Source: Chloroflexota bacterium (GTDB lineage Bacteria; Chloroflexota; Dehalococcoidia; SM23-28-2; HRBIN24). Taken from it: DNA of 18,953 bases. Shown here piece by piece: positions 6,954 through 14,072 of the stretch. Position numbers and translations under genes: made by a program. The DNA lies in contig JAUQPQ010000027.1 of NCBI GenBank assembly GCA_030550295.1, positions 1 to 18,953 of the forward strand, written 5' to 3'. Below the pieces are notes generated by a model that worked only from the letters and a program-made list of their open reading frames with translations, had not been told where the DNA came from and did not search any database. Numbering within the stretch: the stretch's first letter is position 1; every line of letters starts with the position of its first letter.

Positions 6954-8183
6954 TTAGCTGCTGTGGGCGTCCACAATGCGTAGGAACCGGTGCTTGCCTA
7001 CCCTAACTATGCTACCATGGCGCACCAGCACGCGCGGCGTGCGCACCATCTCTCCATCTACCTCGATGGCCCCTTGGGAGAGGAGACGACGGGCCTCGGA
7101 TCGGCTGGGCACTAGTCCTGCGTCGACGAGGACCCTCGTCAGGTCTACGAAAGAGGTCTTATCAGGTTGCATAGGCACGGGGAAGGTGGGGGCAGCAGTA
7201 GGCACCTGCCGGGCCCGGAAGACACGCACAAACTCCTCTTCCGCCTCTTGGGCTGCTTCTAGGCCATGGAACTGGGCCACTACCTCTTTAGCCATGTACA
7301 TCTTGGCGTCCATGGGGTGCAGCTTCCCCTCTTGTAGGCCACGGGCTATATCCTCTAGCTCCTCGTCTGGGACATCGGTGAGGAGCTCCAGGTAATGGAC
7401 GATGAGGTTATCAGGCAGGGACATGAGCTTGCCATACATATCATGTGGTGGGGCATCGATAGCTATGTAGTTCCCTAAGGACTGGCTCATCTTACGCTGG
7501 CCATCGAGACCGATAAGAAGGGGCATGAGGAGAGCGCACTGGGGAGGCTGGCCGTAGTAAGGTTGCAGCTCCCTTCCCATGAGGATATTAAACTTCTGGT
7601 CTGTACCGCCCAGCTCCACATGGGCCCCTACCGCTACCGAGTCATATGCCTGAAGCAAGGGATAAATGAACTCATGAAGGGCAATGGGCCTACCCAGACG
7701 ATACCTCTGGGCGAAGTCCTCCCTCTGCAGCATCTGGGCTACAGTGGCCTTGGCAGCAAGGGCTACTACCTCTCGAAGGCCAAAGGGGCCAAACCACTCG
7801 CTTTGCCTGCGCACCTCCGTACGTTCGCGATCCAAGATGAGGAAGAACTTTTCCAGCACCGCCTGAGCATTAGCCTCCACCTCACCAGGGGAGAGCATAG
7901 GCCTAGTTTCTGATTGGCCAGAGGGGTCACCTATCTGGGCGGTGATGTCGCCAATAATGAGGACAGCCCGGTGTCCCAGCTCTTGGAGTTGCCTCAGCTT
8001 GCGCAGTCCCACAGCCCACCCTAGGGTAACCACGGGCCGTGTAGGATCGAAGCCCATCTTAAGGCGTAGCAGGCGGCCTTCCATGAGGAGGCGTTCCAGC
8101 TCCCCCTCTGGGATCACCTCCGCCACCCCACGACGAAGGATCCGCTTCAACTCCTGGGGGGAAGGGACGCGCACCTCATCCAT
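6954..8183 (-). CDS. tyrS: tyrosyl-tRNA synthetase (TyrZ-type) with altered class I signatures
   Basis: A 409-residue class I aminoacyl-tRNA synthetase that charges tRNA-Tyr. The fold is clear: GFDPT at 44-48, IGDxTAQIGDPSG at 77-89, the tyrosine-pocket YPLLQAYDS at 174-182, GGTDQKFN at 192-199, and a C-terminal S4 RNA-binding domain (VPSRSEARRLL...) from about residue 350. Two signatures are unusual: the HIGH position, normally HLGH after GFDPT, reads T-L-G-W at 53-56, and KMSKS reads K-M-S-Q-S at 231-235. The nucleotide reading confirms both. The start ATG overlaps the ribF end by 8 nt, and acpS follows with no gap. It sits in the same train as aroF and aroH. It is likely functional because everything else is conserved. 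Confidence 0.95.
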   Translation of the reverse strand: MDEVRVPSPQELKRILRRGVAEVIPEGELERLLMEGRLLRLKMGFDPTRPVVTLGWAVGLRKLRQLQELGHRAVLIIGDITAQIGDPSGQSETRPMLSPGEVEANAQAVLEKFFLILDRERTEVRRQSEWFGPFGLREVVALAAKATVAQMLQREDFAQRYRLGRPIALHEFIYPLLQAYDSVAVGAHVELGGTDQKFNILMGRELQPYYGQPPQCALLMPLLIGLDGQRKMSQSLGNYIAIDAPPHDMYGKLMSLPDNLIVHYLELLTDVPDEELEDIARGLQEGKLHPMDAKMYMAKEVVAQFHGLEAAQEAEEEFVRVFRARQVPTAAPTFPVPMQPDKTSFVDLTRVLVDAGLVPSRSEARRLLSQGAIEVDGEMVRTPRVLVRHGSIVRVGKHRFLRIVDAHSS

Positions 8184-9108
8184 GCTGGGCGAAGAACTCC
8201 CGGGTGTGAGCTATGTCTTGGTGCATTGCCTCTACCAGAGCTTCCACAGAGGGGAAGTTAAGTTCGTCGCGCAGACGGTGTAGGAACTCCACTTTTAGCT
8301 CTCTGCCGTATAGGTCGCCCTGGAAGTCCAGGATGTACGTCTCTACGGTGAGCCTGTCCCCGCCGAAGACGGGGCGAGTGCCTATATTGGTGCACGCTGG
8401 CAGGCCGGCTTCACCTATGTAGGCCCTTGTCACGTATACCCCTTTGCAGGGAAGGGCGATCTCTGGGGATACGGCGATATTGGCAGTGGGGAAGCCTAGA
8501 CCCTTTCCCCGCCCATCACCTCTCACCACCAGGCCCTGGACGCTGTAGTTGCGGCCGAGCAGGTGGGCTACCCTCTCCATCTGGCCCTTAGCCAGGGCCT
8601 CCCTTACGGCAGAGGAGCCTATCCTCTGCCCATCCTCCTCTAGCAGGGGGACTACTTCTACCCAGAACCCCAGCTCTCGCCCGAGGGAGCTTAACGCCTG
8701 AACGTCGCCTTCCCGCTGGTGGCCTAGGGCCATATCGGGCCCTACCACTAGGAGGCGCATATCCAGCTCCTCGCGCAGCAGGGACACAAACTGATGGGCT
8801 GACATGGCCGCCAGCTCAGATGTAAAGGTGAGGATAGCCACCTTGTCTGGCCCTAAGGCCTGCAAAAGGTTTACCCGTTCCTCTAGGGTGCACAGGTAGC
8901 TCACTGGCGTACCAGGTTGTAGCACCTCTAACGGATGGGGATGCAAGGTGATAACAAGGGAGGCCAAACCCTCTTCCCTAGCCCTATGGACAAGCCAGGC
9001 GATGAGATGTTGATGCCCCCGGTGGACTCCATCGAACTTCCCCAACGTTAGGGCAACAGGGCGCCCCAAGCTCATGGCAGCTAGCTCGCAGCGCACCTGG
9101 TCTTTCAC
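8176..9108 (-). CDS. ribF: bifunctional riboflavin kinase/FAD synthetase
   Basis: A 310-residue RibF that phosphorylates riboflavin to FMN and adenylylates FMN to FAD. The N-terminal nucleotidyltransferase shows GKFDGVHRGH at 23-32 (the family more often has Asn where Lys24 is) and SSAVREAL at 165-172. The C-terminal flavokinase shows GLGFPTANI at about 203-211, and its late motif VETYILDFQGDLYG-x-x-L is intact. I placed the start at the GTG (9106-9108), which overlaps the upstream stop as GTGA and has GGAGGTG at 9114-9120, 5 nt away. A longer version from 9147 would add 13 residues inside the preceding gene. The end overlaps tyrS by 8 nt. Confidence 0.94.
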   Translation of the reverse strand: MKDQVRCELAAMSLGRPVALTLGKFDGVHRGHQHLIAWLVHRAREEGLASLVITLHPHPLEVLQPGTPVSYLCTLEERVNLLQALGPDKVAILTFTSELAAMSAHQFVSLLREELDMRLLVVGPDMALGHQREGDVQALSSLGRELGFWVEVVPLLEEDGQRIGSSAVREALAKGQMERVAHLLGRNYSVQGLVVRGDGRGKGLGFPTANIAVSPEIALPCKGVYVTRAYIGEAGLPACTNIGTRPVFGGDRLTVETYILDFQGDLYGRELKVEFLHRLRDELNFPSVEALVEAMHQDIAHTREFFAQHG

Positions 9109-10097
9109 CCTCCCACCTCCACCGACTGCCTTAACGCCAGGAGGCACTCCTTAGGAACCTTAGGGGGGACGGAGCAGCCAGGGGCGAGCAAGAACCGCCT
9201 CCCTCCAGTGGCCTCAATAGCTTGTCTGGCCTCCCTAAACACTTCTTGGGGCGGTCCTTGAACGAGGACCCCCTCCTGGTTAACGCCCCCCACCACCGCC
9301 CGGCCTACCCGTGCTAGCACCTCCTGCAGGGAAGGGTTTCCTGCAGCATGGACAGCCCAGTGGAAGCAAGATACAGGATAGTCCAGCAGCCAGGGCAGAA
9401 GATTGTAGTCCCGGCAGACGTGGAGGATGTTGAAGGGCGCATCGGCCACGGCCGCAAGGACCATCAGATCATATGGGCGGCCAAATCGCCCGTAAGCAGC
9501 CGGAGAAATAACTTTGCGGCTTCCCCAACCTACTGTAGCCAGGAAGATCCCATCGGCCCCGGCCTTGAGGCAAGCCTGGGAGTAACGGGCCAGGGTGACA
9601 GCTATAGCATCTAAAGCCCCCTCCACTTCCTCGGGTACTTCCAACATCAACCTCTTCGTCGCCTCTAGGCTCCCCGTTAGCTGAGAGAGGACGGCAAGGG
9701 GATTAAACACCGTCTGCACGATAAAGACTTCCCCTTTTACCTCCTGGGCGATGAGCTGTAAGGCCTCCAACTGTTCTCCCAAAGGCCCTGCATCGGGGGG
9801 AAGAGGGGAAATGCGGGCCAAGTCACCTGGGGAGGTTACGGCGGGAGCTATCAGCCTTGGCCCCTCATCACCCGAGGGATGGGGCTCGAACCTACTACCC
9901 CAGGCCTCCCCATAATACGTCGCCCTGGGGTTCACCTTGATAAAGTCCCAGTCGTACTGGCGGTACGCCTCTAGGGTGGCCTGGGCCAAGCCTTGGGCCG
10001 ACCATTCCCGTCCAAAATCATGGCCCCACGCCGATACCGGCACCCTGTCCACTGGCTTGCCCAGGATGGCCGCCTTTACCCTCTCCCTTTTGTCCAT
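9105..10097 (-). CDS. URO-D/MtaA-like family protein, putative zinc-dependent methyltransferase
   Basis: A 330-residue TIM-barrel protein of the uroporphyrinogen decarboxylase/cobalamin-methyltransferase superfamily. The N-terminal pattern (DRVPVSAWGHDF at 17-28, then YDWDFIKVNPRATYY at 48-62) fits the superfamily, but the HemE arginine-rich signature is missing, so haem synthesis is unlikely. Instead it has His226-x-Cys228 (ILHVCRD) and Cys308 (APGCSVPP), which matches the H-x-C...C zinc site of MtaA/MtbA corrinoid methyltransferases. It lies 17 nt after scpA without an obvious Shine-Dalgarno, and its stop overlaps the ribF GTG. No corrinoid protein or partner methyltransferase is in the window. 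The substrate is unknown; methyl transfer is inferred from the residues. Confidence 0.82.
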   Translation of the reverse strand: MDKRERVKAAILGKPVDRVPVSAWGHDFGREWSAQGLAQATLEAYRQYDWDFIKVNPRATYYGEAWGSRFEPHPSGDEGPRLIAPAVTSPGDLARISPLPPDAGPLGEQLEALQLIAQEVKGEVFIVQTVFNPLAVLSQLTGSLEATKRLMLEVPEEVEGALDAIAVTLARYSQACLKAGADGIFLATVGWGSRKVISPAAYGRFGRPYDLMVLAAVADAPFNILHVCRDYNLLPWLLDYPVSCFHWAVHAAGNPSLQEVLARVGRAVVGGVNQEGVLVQGPPQEVFREARQAIEATGGRRFLLAPGCSVPPKVPKECLLALRQSVEVGG

Positions 10098-10114
10098 CGT
10101 CTAGGACTAGTCTA

Positions 10115-10843
10115 TCAGGAGGCCAGGGAGCCAGGCATCTCCTCCCCCAACCCTCTAGGGACGGGCGCAATAAGGATCTCAGCGAAAGGGGAGCTTTGGT
10201 AAGCCCACAGCCGCCCCTGCTTTAGCAGCTCCAGCACAGCTAGAAAGAGGACTATAACCTCCCTTCTGCTCTGGCACGACTGTAACAATTGCTGGAAGGA
10301 TATGGGCCCATCATTTCTGGCCAAGATGGCCTCTAACTCTTCCACCTTTTCTTGTAGCCGTACCACCTCCTCATGGAGGTCTAGTGGCGCAGGGTCTTGG
10401 GGCCTACCCTGGAGAGCTTCTTGGACCAGCTTGGCCAGATCTCTGAGGCTTACGACTCCTAGGTCTGGAGACTTAGGCAGCTGCCCCCCTCTATTAGGCC
10501 GAGGATAGGCCCTCCTTCCTTCCCAGGCGCGCAAAATCTGAACAGCCTCTGCCAAGAAGGGCCACTCCGCCAAGGCTTTAGAGATTTCATCACCTTCTGC
10601 CACATCTTGGGTGCTGTTATTTTGAGGGTAGAGGAGGGCCTGGGCCTTAAGCTCTAAGAGGCGGGCCATCGCTTTTATGAAGAAGACCAGGTCATCAGGC
10701 CCTATTGGTCGCTCTTGGGCCTCCTCCCACCAACTGGCAGCTACACGGGAGAGGGAAAGGCGGCATAGGTCTATGCGGCCCTCCTCCGCCTCCGTGATCA
10801 GGTGGTGCAGAGGCCCTGGAAAGCCTTCCAGCTGCGGCTCCAA
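10115..10843 (-). CDS. scpA: segregation and condensation protein A
   Basis: A 242-residue kleisin that bridges the SMC dimer and, with ScpB, condenses and separates chromosomes. The N-terminus shows the ScpA opening F-x-G-P-L followed by HLI and a short acidic helix ending at IDLCRLSLSRVA. FIKAMARLLELKAQALL at about 69-85 is the next family block. The middle is charged and variable, and the C-terminal winged helix (FLAVLELLKQGRL) contains the SMC-binding region. The start appears to be a TTG (10841-10843), 9 nt after the aroF stop, with GAGGG just upstream. The usual scpB neighbour is absent; the next gene is a URO-D-family protein. Confidence 0.9.
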   Translation of the reverse strand: MEPQLEGFPGPLHHLITEAEEGRIDLCRLSLSRVAASWWEEAQERPIGPDDLVFFIKAMARLLELKAQALLYPQNNSTQDVAEGDEISKALAEWPFLAEAVQILRAWEGRRAYPRPNRGGQLPKSPDLGVVSLRDLAKLVQEALQGRPQDPAPLDLHEEVVRLQEKVEELEAILARNDGPISFQQLLQSCQSRREVIVLFLAVLELLKQGRLWAYQSSPFAEILIAPVPRGLGEEMPGSLAS

Positions 10844-10852
10844 AGCTACCCT

Positions 10853-11914
10853 CTAGGAAATCTGCCCGTTGCCCCTTGCCGAAGTCTGGGCTACCTCGGG
10901 GTGGAGGGGTCTTCCCAGCGCCTCAGCCAAAACCCGCAGCCTCTCCATTAGCCGTGTAAAGTTCTCCGGGGTTAAGGACTGGGCGCCATCGGAGAGGGCA
11001 TGATCAGGGCTCACGTGGACCTCTATAAGGAGGCCATCGGCGCCGGCAGCCACAGCGGCTAAGGCTACAGGCTCCACCAGGTACCAGCGGCCAGTGCCGT
11101 GGCTGGGGTCGGCAATGACAGGTAGATGGCTCTCCCTCTTCACCCAGGGGATGGCATTGACGTCGAAGGTGAAGCGAGTGTTCGTCTCGAAGGTACGGAT
11201 GCCCCGTTCACACAAGATGACCTTGTGGTTGCCCTGGGACATTATGTGCTCGGCAGCCAGGAGCCATTCTTCCATGGTGGCCCACATCCCCCTTTTAAGG
11301 AGGATGGGCTTATCTGTACGGCCTACCTCTTTCAGGAGGGCGAAGTTCTGGCCGTTGCGGGAGCCGATCTGGAGGATGTCTGCCACTTCTGCTACTATCT
11401 CCACATCCCTGGGGTCTAGGACCTCGGTGATGATGGGCAGGCCCGTCTCAGCCTTGGCCTGGGCCAAGATCTCTAGGCCCTTCTTCCCATGGCCCTCGAA
11501 AGAGTGGGGGCTGGTACGAGGCTTGAAGGCCCCACCCCGCAGGACATGGGCCCCAGCCCTCTTCACTGCTCGGGCCGTGGCCAGGGTGTAGTCGACGGTG
11601 TCTACCGAGCACTGCCCCGCCATCACCACGATGTGCCCACCGCCGATCCTTAGGTCACCAACCCTTATGACAGTGTCCATGGGATGAACCTCCCGGCTGG
11701 CCAGCTTGTAGGGCTTGCTCACCCGTAGAACGGTCTCCACTCCGTCCAGCACGAGGAGCTCGTCCATCAGCTCAGGGTAGACTTGGCCTAGAACGCACAC
11801 TACAGTCCTCTCTACCCCATGGATAGGTCGGGCCTGGTAGCCTAGCTCCCTTATCTTTGAGGCCACCAATTCTACCTCTTTAGGTGTGGCATCGGCCCTC
11901 ATGACTACGATCAT
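10853..11914 (-). CDS. aroF: 3-deoxy-7-phosphoheptulonate (DAHP) synthase, type I-beta with regulatory domain
   Basis: A 353-residue enzyme condensing phosphoenolpyruvate and erythrose-4-phosphate in the first step of the shikimate pathway. Residues 1-65 form the ferredoxin-like domain found in Thermotoga-type enzymes, where it mediates Phe/Tyr feedback inhibition. The catalytic barrel has AGQCSVD at 99-105, FKPRTSPHSFEGHG at 130-143, KRGM at 207-210 and DPSHGTG at 269-275. Predicted metal ligands Cys102, His272, Glu298 and Asp309 fall at the numbers I recall for the Thermotoga maritima enzyme. Gln101 replaces the usual Pro. A GGAGGAGGAAG ribosome site precedes the ATG. The gene lies 42 nt after aroH and 9 nt before scpA. 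Confidence 0.96.
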   Translation of the reverse strand: MIVVMRADATPKEVELVASKIRELGYQARPIHGVERTVVCVLGQVYPELMDELLVLDGVETVLRVSKPYKLASREVHPMDTVIRVGDLRIGGGHIVVMAGQCSVDTVDYTLATARAVKRAGAHVLRGGAFKPRTSPHSFEGHGKKGLEILAQAKAETGLPIITEVLDPRDVEIVAEVADILQIGSRNGQNFALLKEVGRTDKPILLKRGMWATMEEWLLAAEHIMSQGNHKVILCERGIRTFETNTRFTFDVNAIPWVKRESHLPVIADPSHGTGRWYLVEPVALAAVAAGADGLLIEVHVSPDHALSDGAQSLTPENFTRLMERLRVLAEALGRPLHPEVAQTSARGNGQIS

Positions 11915-11956
11915 GAGTCTTCCTCCTCCCCGTCATGGCGTCATACATGTGGGGCT

Positions 11957-12319
11957 TTAGGCCCCATACTCAGGGCGCAGGATCCGGGCCCCGCGCAGGT
12001 AAACGTGGACGATCTCCTCCGGCCTCTTGTCGGTATTGACATGCAGGAGGACACGTAGGCACATGGGCAAAGAGCCTGGCACGCTCATCTCATGGCTGCA
12101 TAAGAGGGCTACGTGGGTCCAGCCCATCTCCCTGGCAGCCACTGCTGGGAACTCGGCTGTCAGGTCTGGCGTGGTGGTGAAGATGGCCGATGCGATGTCT
12201 TCTACCTTCAGCTGGTTGGCCTCCAACATGGCCATCAAGAGCTCCCGCGTAGCCTCCATAATGGCCTCGCGGGTGTTGGCCGGAACTGTAGTAGCCCCTC
12301 TTATGCCCCGGCACAGCAT
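11957..12319 (-). CDS. aroH: chorismate mutase, AroH type
   Basis: A 120-residue trimeric-type chorismate mutase that converts chorismate to prephenate for Phe and Tyr synthesis. It follows the Bacillus AroH pattern closely: RGIRGATTV at 4-12 with Arg7, FTTTPDLTAEFPA at 47-59, Arg63, Cys74, Glu77, Arg89 and Tyr107. These match the known active-site set with a one-residue shift after position 70. The ATG at 12317-12319 has GGAGG at 12327-12331, 7 nt away. It is followed 42 nt later by DAHP synthase, so entry to and a branch of the aromatic pathway are co-expressed. A GC-rich inverted repeat lies directly upstream. Confidence 0.96.
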   Translation of the reverse strand: MLCRGIRGATTVPANTREAIMEATRELLMAMLEANQLKVEDIASAIFTTTPDLTAEFPAVAAREMGWTHVALLCSHEMSVPGSLPMCLRVLLHVNTDKRPEEIVHVYLRGARILRPEYGA

Positions 12320-12338
12320 GCCACGACCTCCGCCATAT

Positions 12339-12380
12339 GGCCGGGCCCGCCCTGCCGAAGCTCAAGCAAATGACCCGGCC
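12339..12380 (-). promoter_or_regulatory. GC-rich inverted repeat in the trpA-aroH gap
   Basis: The 73-nt gap before aroH is the largest in the leftward gene train. GGCCGGG at 12339-12345 is perfectly complementary to CCCGGCC at 12374-12380, giving a 7-bp all-GC stem with a 28-nt loop in the transcript. The stem ends 7 nt before the aroH ribosome site. In addition, GGGCCCGCCC occurs twice (12343-12352 and 12383-12392), and GCCATATGGC (12332-12341) is a palindrome. No U-tract follows, so it is not a standard terminator. It could tune aroH translation or stabilise the processed RNA, or it may be chance in a GC-rich gap. Confidence 0.35.
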
Positions 12381-12392
12381 TGGGGCCCGCCC

Positions 12393-13211
12393 CTAAAAGA
12401 GGTCATCATGGGGCGCCTCAGCCCTACGGCCGGTGACCACCTCCACATAGCGTCTCGCCCTCGCTATCGCTTCTTCCCGTTTCGCCCCCTCCATAGTCTG
12501 GATGAGGGCACTGCCTATTACCACCCCTTCGGCAAAGGGCCGGACGGCTTCTAGGTGCTTGCGTTTAGATATACCAAATCCTACGGCTATTGGCAACGGG
12601 GAGTAGGCCCTTACTCGTTGCAACAGCTGGGGCAGATCAGGTGGCAGTTCGTCTCTAGCCCCTGTCACCCCGGTGACGCTTACGCAGTATATAAAGCCCC
12701 GGCCCTCCCTTCCCATGCGCGCTATCCTGTCGTCCTGGGTAGTGGGAGCAACTAAAGGTATGAAGTCCAGGCCCAATCGAAGGCTCTTCTCTCTTATGTT
12801 CTCCCCCTCCTCCCATGGAAGGTCCACCACGATGAGGCCATCAGCCCCCACCTTTTTGCTGTGAACCAGGAAGTCCTCCTCGCCGTAGGCCAGGACAGGG
12901 TTGTAGTAGGTCATAAGGACGATAGGTGCTTCCACCCCTCGGCCACGTAACCGCCCAACCACCTCTAGGCACCTCTCCACCGTTACCCCCTGCTCTAAGG
13001 CCACCTGAGTTGCCCGCTGGATGGTAGCGCCATCGGCTAGGGGGTCAGAAAAGGGGATGCCCAGTTCTACCATGTGCGCTCCCCCCTCTAGCACAGCTGG
13101 TACCAACTCCAAAGTGGCCTCTACTGAGGGATAGCCCACAGGTAAATAGACGATGACCCCTAGCTCGCCCTTCCTTCTGAGCTCCTGAAAGCTCTCCCCT
13201 ATTCGGCTCAT
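12393..13211 (-). CDS. trpA: tryptophan synthase alpha subunit
   Basis: A 272-residue TIM-barrel subunit that cleaves indole-3-glycerol phosphate and passes indole to TrpB through the tunnel. Catalytic Glu49 (MVELGIPFSDP) and Asp60 (LADG) lie at the canonical numbers. PLPIAVGFGIS and the phosphate-binding VVIGSALI strand are present near the C-terminus. I took the ATG at 13209-13211, which shares one base with the protease stop (TGATG); the open frame further upstream is inside that gene and unlike TrpA. Unusually, trpB is not adjacent: it lies about 2.7 kb away on the same strand beyond three unrelated transcription units. aroH follows after a 73-nt gap. Confidence 0.96.
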   Translation of the reverse strand: MSRIGESFQELRRKGELGVIVYLPVGYPSVEATLELVPAVLEGGAHMVELGIPFSDPLADGATIQRATQVALEQGVTVERCLEVVGRLRGRGVEAPIVLMTYYNPVLAYGEEDFLVHSKKVGADGLIVVDLPWEEGENIREKSLRLGLDFIPLVAPTTQDDRIARMGREGRGFIYCVSVTGVTGARDELPPDLPQLLQRVRAYSPLPIAVGFGISKRKHLEAVRPFAEGVVIGSALIQTMEGAKREEAIARARRYVEVVTGRRAEAPHDDLF

Positions 13212-13933
13212 CAGCTGCTGGCTACCAGGACCCCAAAGCTCACCGAGTTGAAGGCAAGGTGGGCCCATATGCTGGGCAGAAGGGAGCCCGTATACGAGTA
13301 GGCCAAGGCGAAAACTACGCCTATAGCTGTAAAGGGAACTATAGCCCCAGCCTGCAAGTGCATGAGCCCAAACAAGACCCCTGAAGCCAAGGCGGCCCAA
13401 ACTATACCCCACCTCCTCCTAAGCCCACCAAAGACGAAGCCCCGAAAGAACGTCTCTTCAGCGATGGGCGCTAAGGCTAATACCATTACCCCTACCAGGG
13501 CTATCAGGACAGGACGCTCGAAGACGACCTCAGGGAAGGCAGACTTCGGCTGCAGCTCATCCAACCCTAACGCCTGGACTATGACCCCATACACCCCCAA
13601 GATGGCATATGCAGCCGTAAGGGCCCCTATTCCTGCCCATATGCCAGCCCGTCGGGGCCATCGCCATCCCAATGAGGTCGCCTTATGGCCCCTTCGCATC
13701 ACCACCCATAACGGCAGCAGAAGCAATAGCGCCTCCACAGCGATGTTACCCCCTAGCAGGGCAGCCATAGCCCCCTCATGTTCCTCCAACTGCGTCCCGC
13801 GGGCCAAGACCGCCGCCACCCCTGCCGCCGGAGCCAAAATCACTACCGCCCCTACCACTACCGCCAGCAGGGCTAAGGCTACATCACCTATGCCCCAAAC
13901 CTTCCCCTCTATATGGCTCTCAGATGTGGTCAC
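13211..13933 (-). CDS. CPBP family intramembrane glutamic endopeptidase (CAAX protease-like)
   Basis: A membrane protein of about 240 residues with the CPBP/Abi motifs: E-E-x-x-x-R (Glu159, Glu160, Arg164), F-x-x-x-H (His192) and H-x-x-x-N (His225, Asn229). Hydrophobic stretches near 16-45, 57-79, 97-122, 141-158, 176-191 and 196-216 predict about six membrane helices. I chose the GTG at 13931-13933 with GGGGGTGG just upstream. A GTG at 14006-14008 would add 25 Gly/Trp/Cys-rich residues that look non-coding, and it would precede the transcription start implied by the promoter candidate. The stop overlaps the trpA start by one base. Members act in prenyl-protein processing, bacteriocin immunity or signalling; the role here is unknown. 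Confidence 0.85.
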   Translation of the reverse strand: MTTSESHIEGKVWGIGDVALALLAVVVGAVVILAPAAGVAAVLARGTQLEEHEGAMAALLGGNIAVEALLLLLPLWVVMRRGHKATSLGWRWPRRAGIWAGIGALTAAYAILGVYGVIVQALGLDELQPKSAFPEVVFERPVLIALVGVMVLALAPIAEETFFRGFVFGGLRRRWGIVWAALASGVLFGLMHLQAGAIVPFTAIGVVFALAYSYTGSLLPSIWAHLAFNSVSFGVLVASS

Positions 13934-13993
13934 TCCACCCCCCAGTTTAGGCCAACAACAACCCTTAGGCCACCAACCAAACCCCACCAGCCC

Positions 13994-14021
13994 TTTATCC
14001 CTACCCACCCTTGAGAATCAA
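13994..14021 (-). promoter_or_regulatory. possible sigma70 promoter for the CPBP-trpA-aro operon
   Basis: On the minus strand TTGATT (14016-14021) and GATAAA (13994-13999) are separated by 16 bases. Transcription would begin near 13987, about 55 nt before the GTG at 13933. The match is moderate. It is the only promoter-like pair I see upstream of the leftward gene train, and it sits back to back with the rightward promoter at 14023-14052. Confidence 0.4.
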
Positions 14022-14022
14022 G

Positions 14023-14052
14023 TTGACAAATTGAATCGGAAAATGAGATAAT
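14023..14052 (+). promoter_or_regulatory. near-consensus sigma70 promoter for the TusA/DsrE pair
   Basis: TTGACA (14023-14028, perfect) and GATAAT (14047-14052, five of six) are separated by 18 bases. The surrounding DNA is the most A+T-rich stretch in this part of the window. Transcription would start near 14059, only about 14 nt before the ATG, so the leader is little more than the Shine-Dalgarno AGGAGG at 14061-14066. This is the clearest promoter in the window. Confidence 0.72.
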
Positions 14053-14072
14053 TGCCATTAAGGAGGTAAGGG

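Noticed and set aside
9105..10097. Calling this gene hemE (uroporphyrinogen decarboxylase)
   Set aside because: The N-terminal Arg-rich HemE signature and the active-site Asp context are missing, while an H-x-C...C zinc pattern is present.
11951..11965. GGGGC-TTTAG-GCCCC hairpin at the aroH stop as a terminator
   Set aside because: Only a 5-bp stem, no U-tract, and aroF follows with a strong ribosome site; probably incidental.
12037..12042. TTGACA on the plus strand inside aroH
   Set aside because: No -10 at a suitable distance and no plus-strand gene downstream.
12027..12554. A 175-codon plus-strand frame across aroH and the trpA end
   Set aside because: Antisense to two conserved genes, with no motif or start signal.
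13362..14051. A 229-codon plus-strand frame opposite the CPBP protease
   Set aside because: Low-complexity Ala/Thr/Pro composition, no motif, no ribosome site, and it runs across the promoter region; the opposite strand has all the protease motifs.
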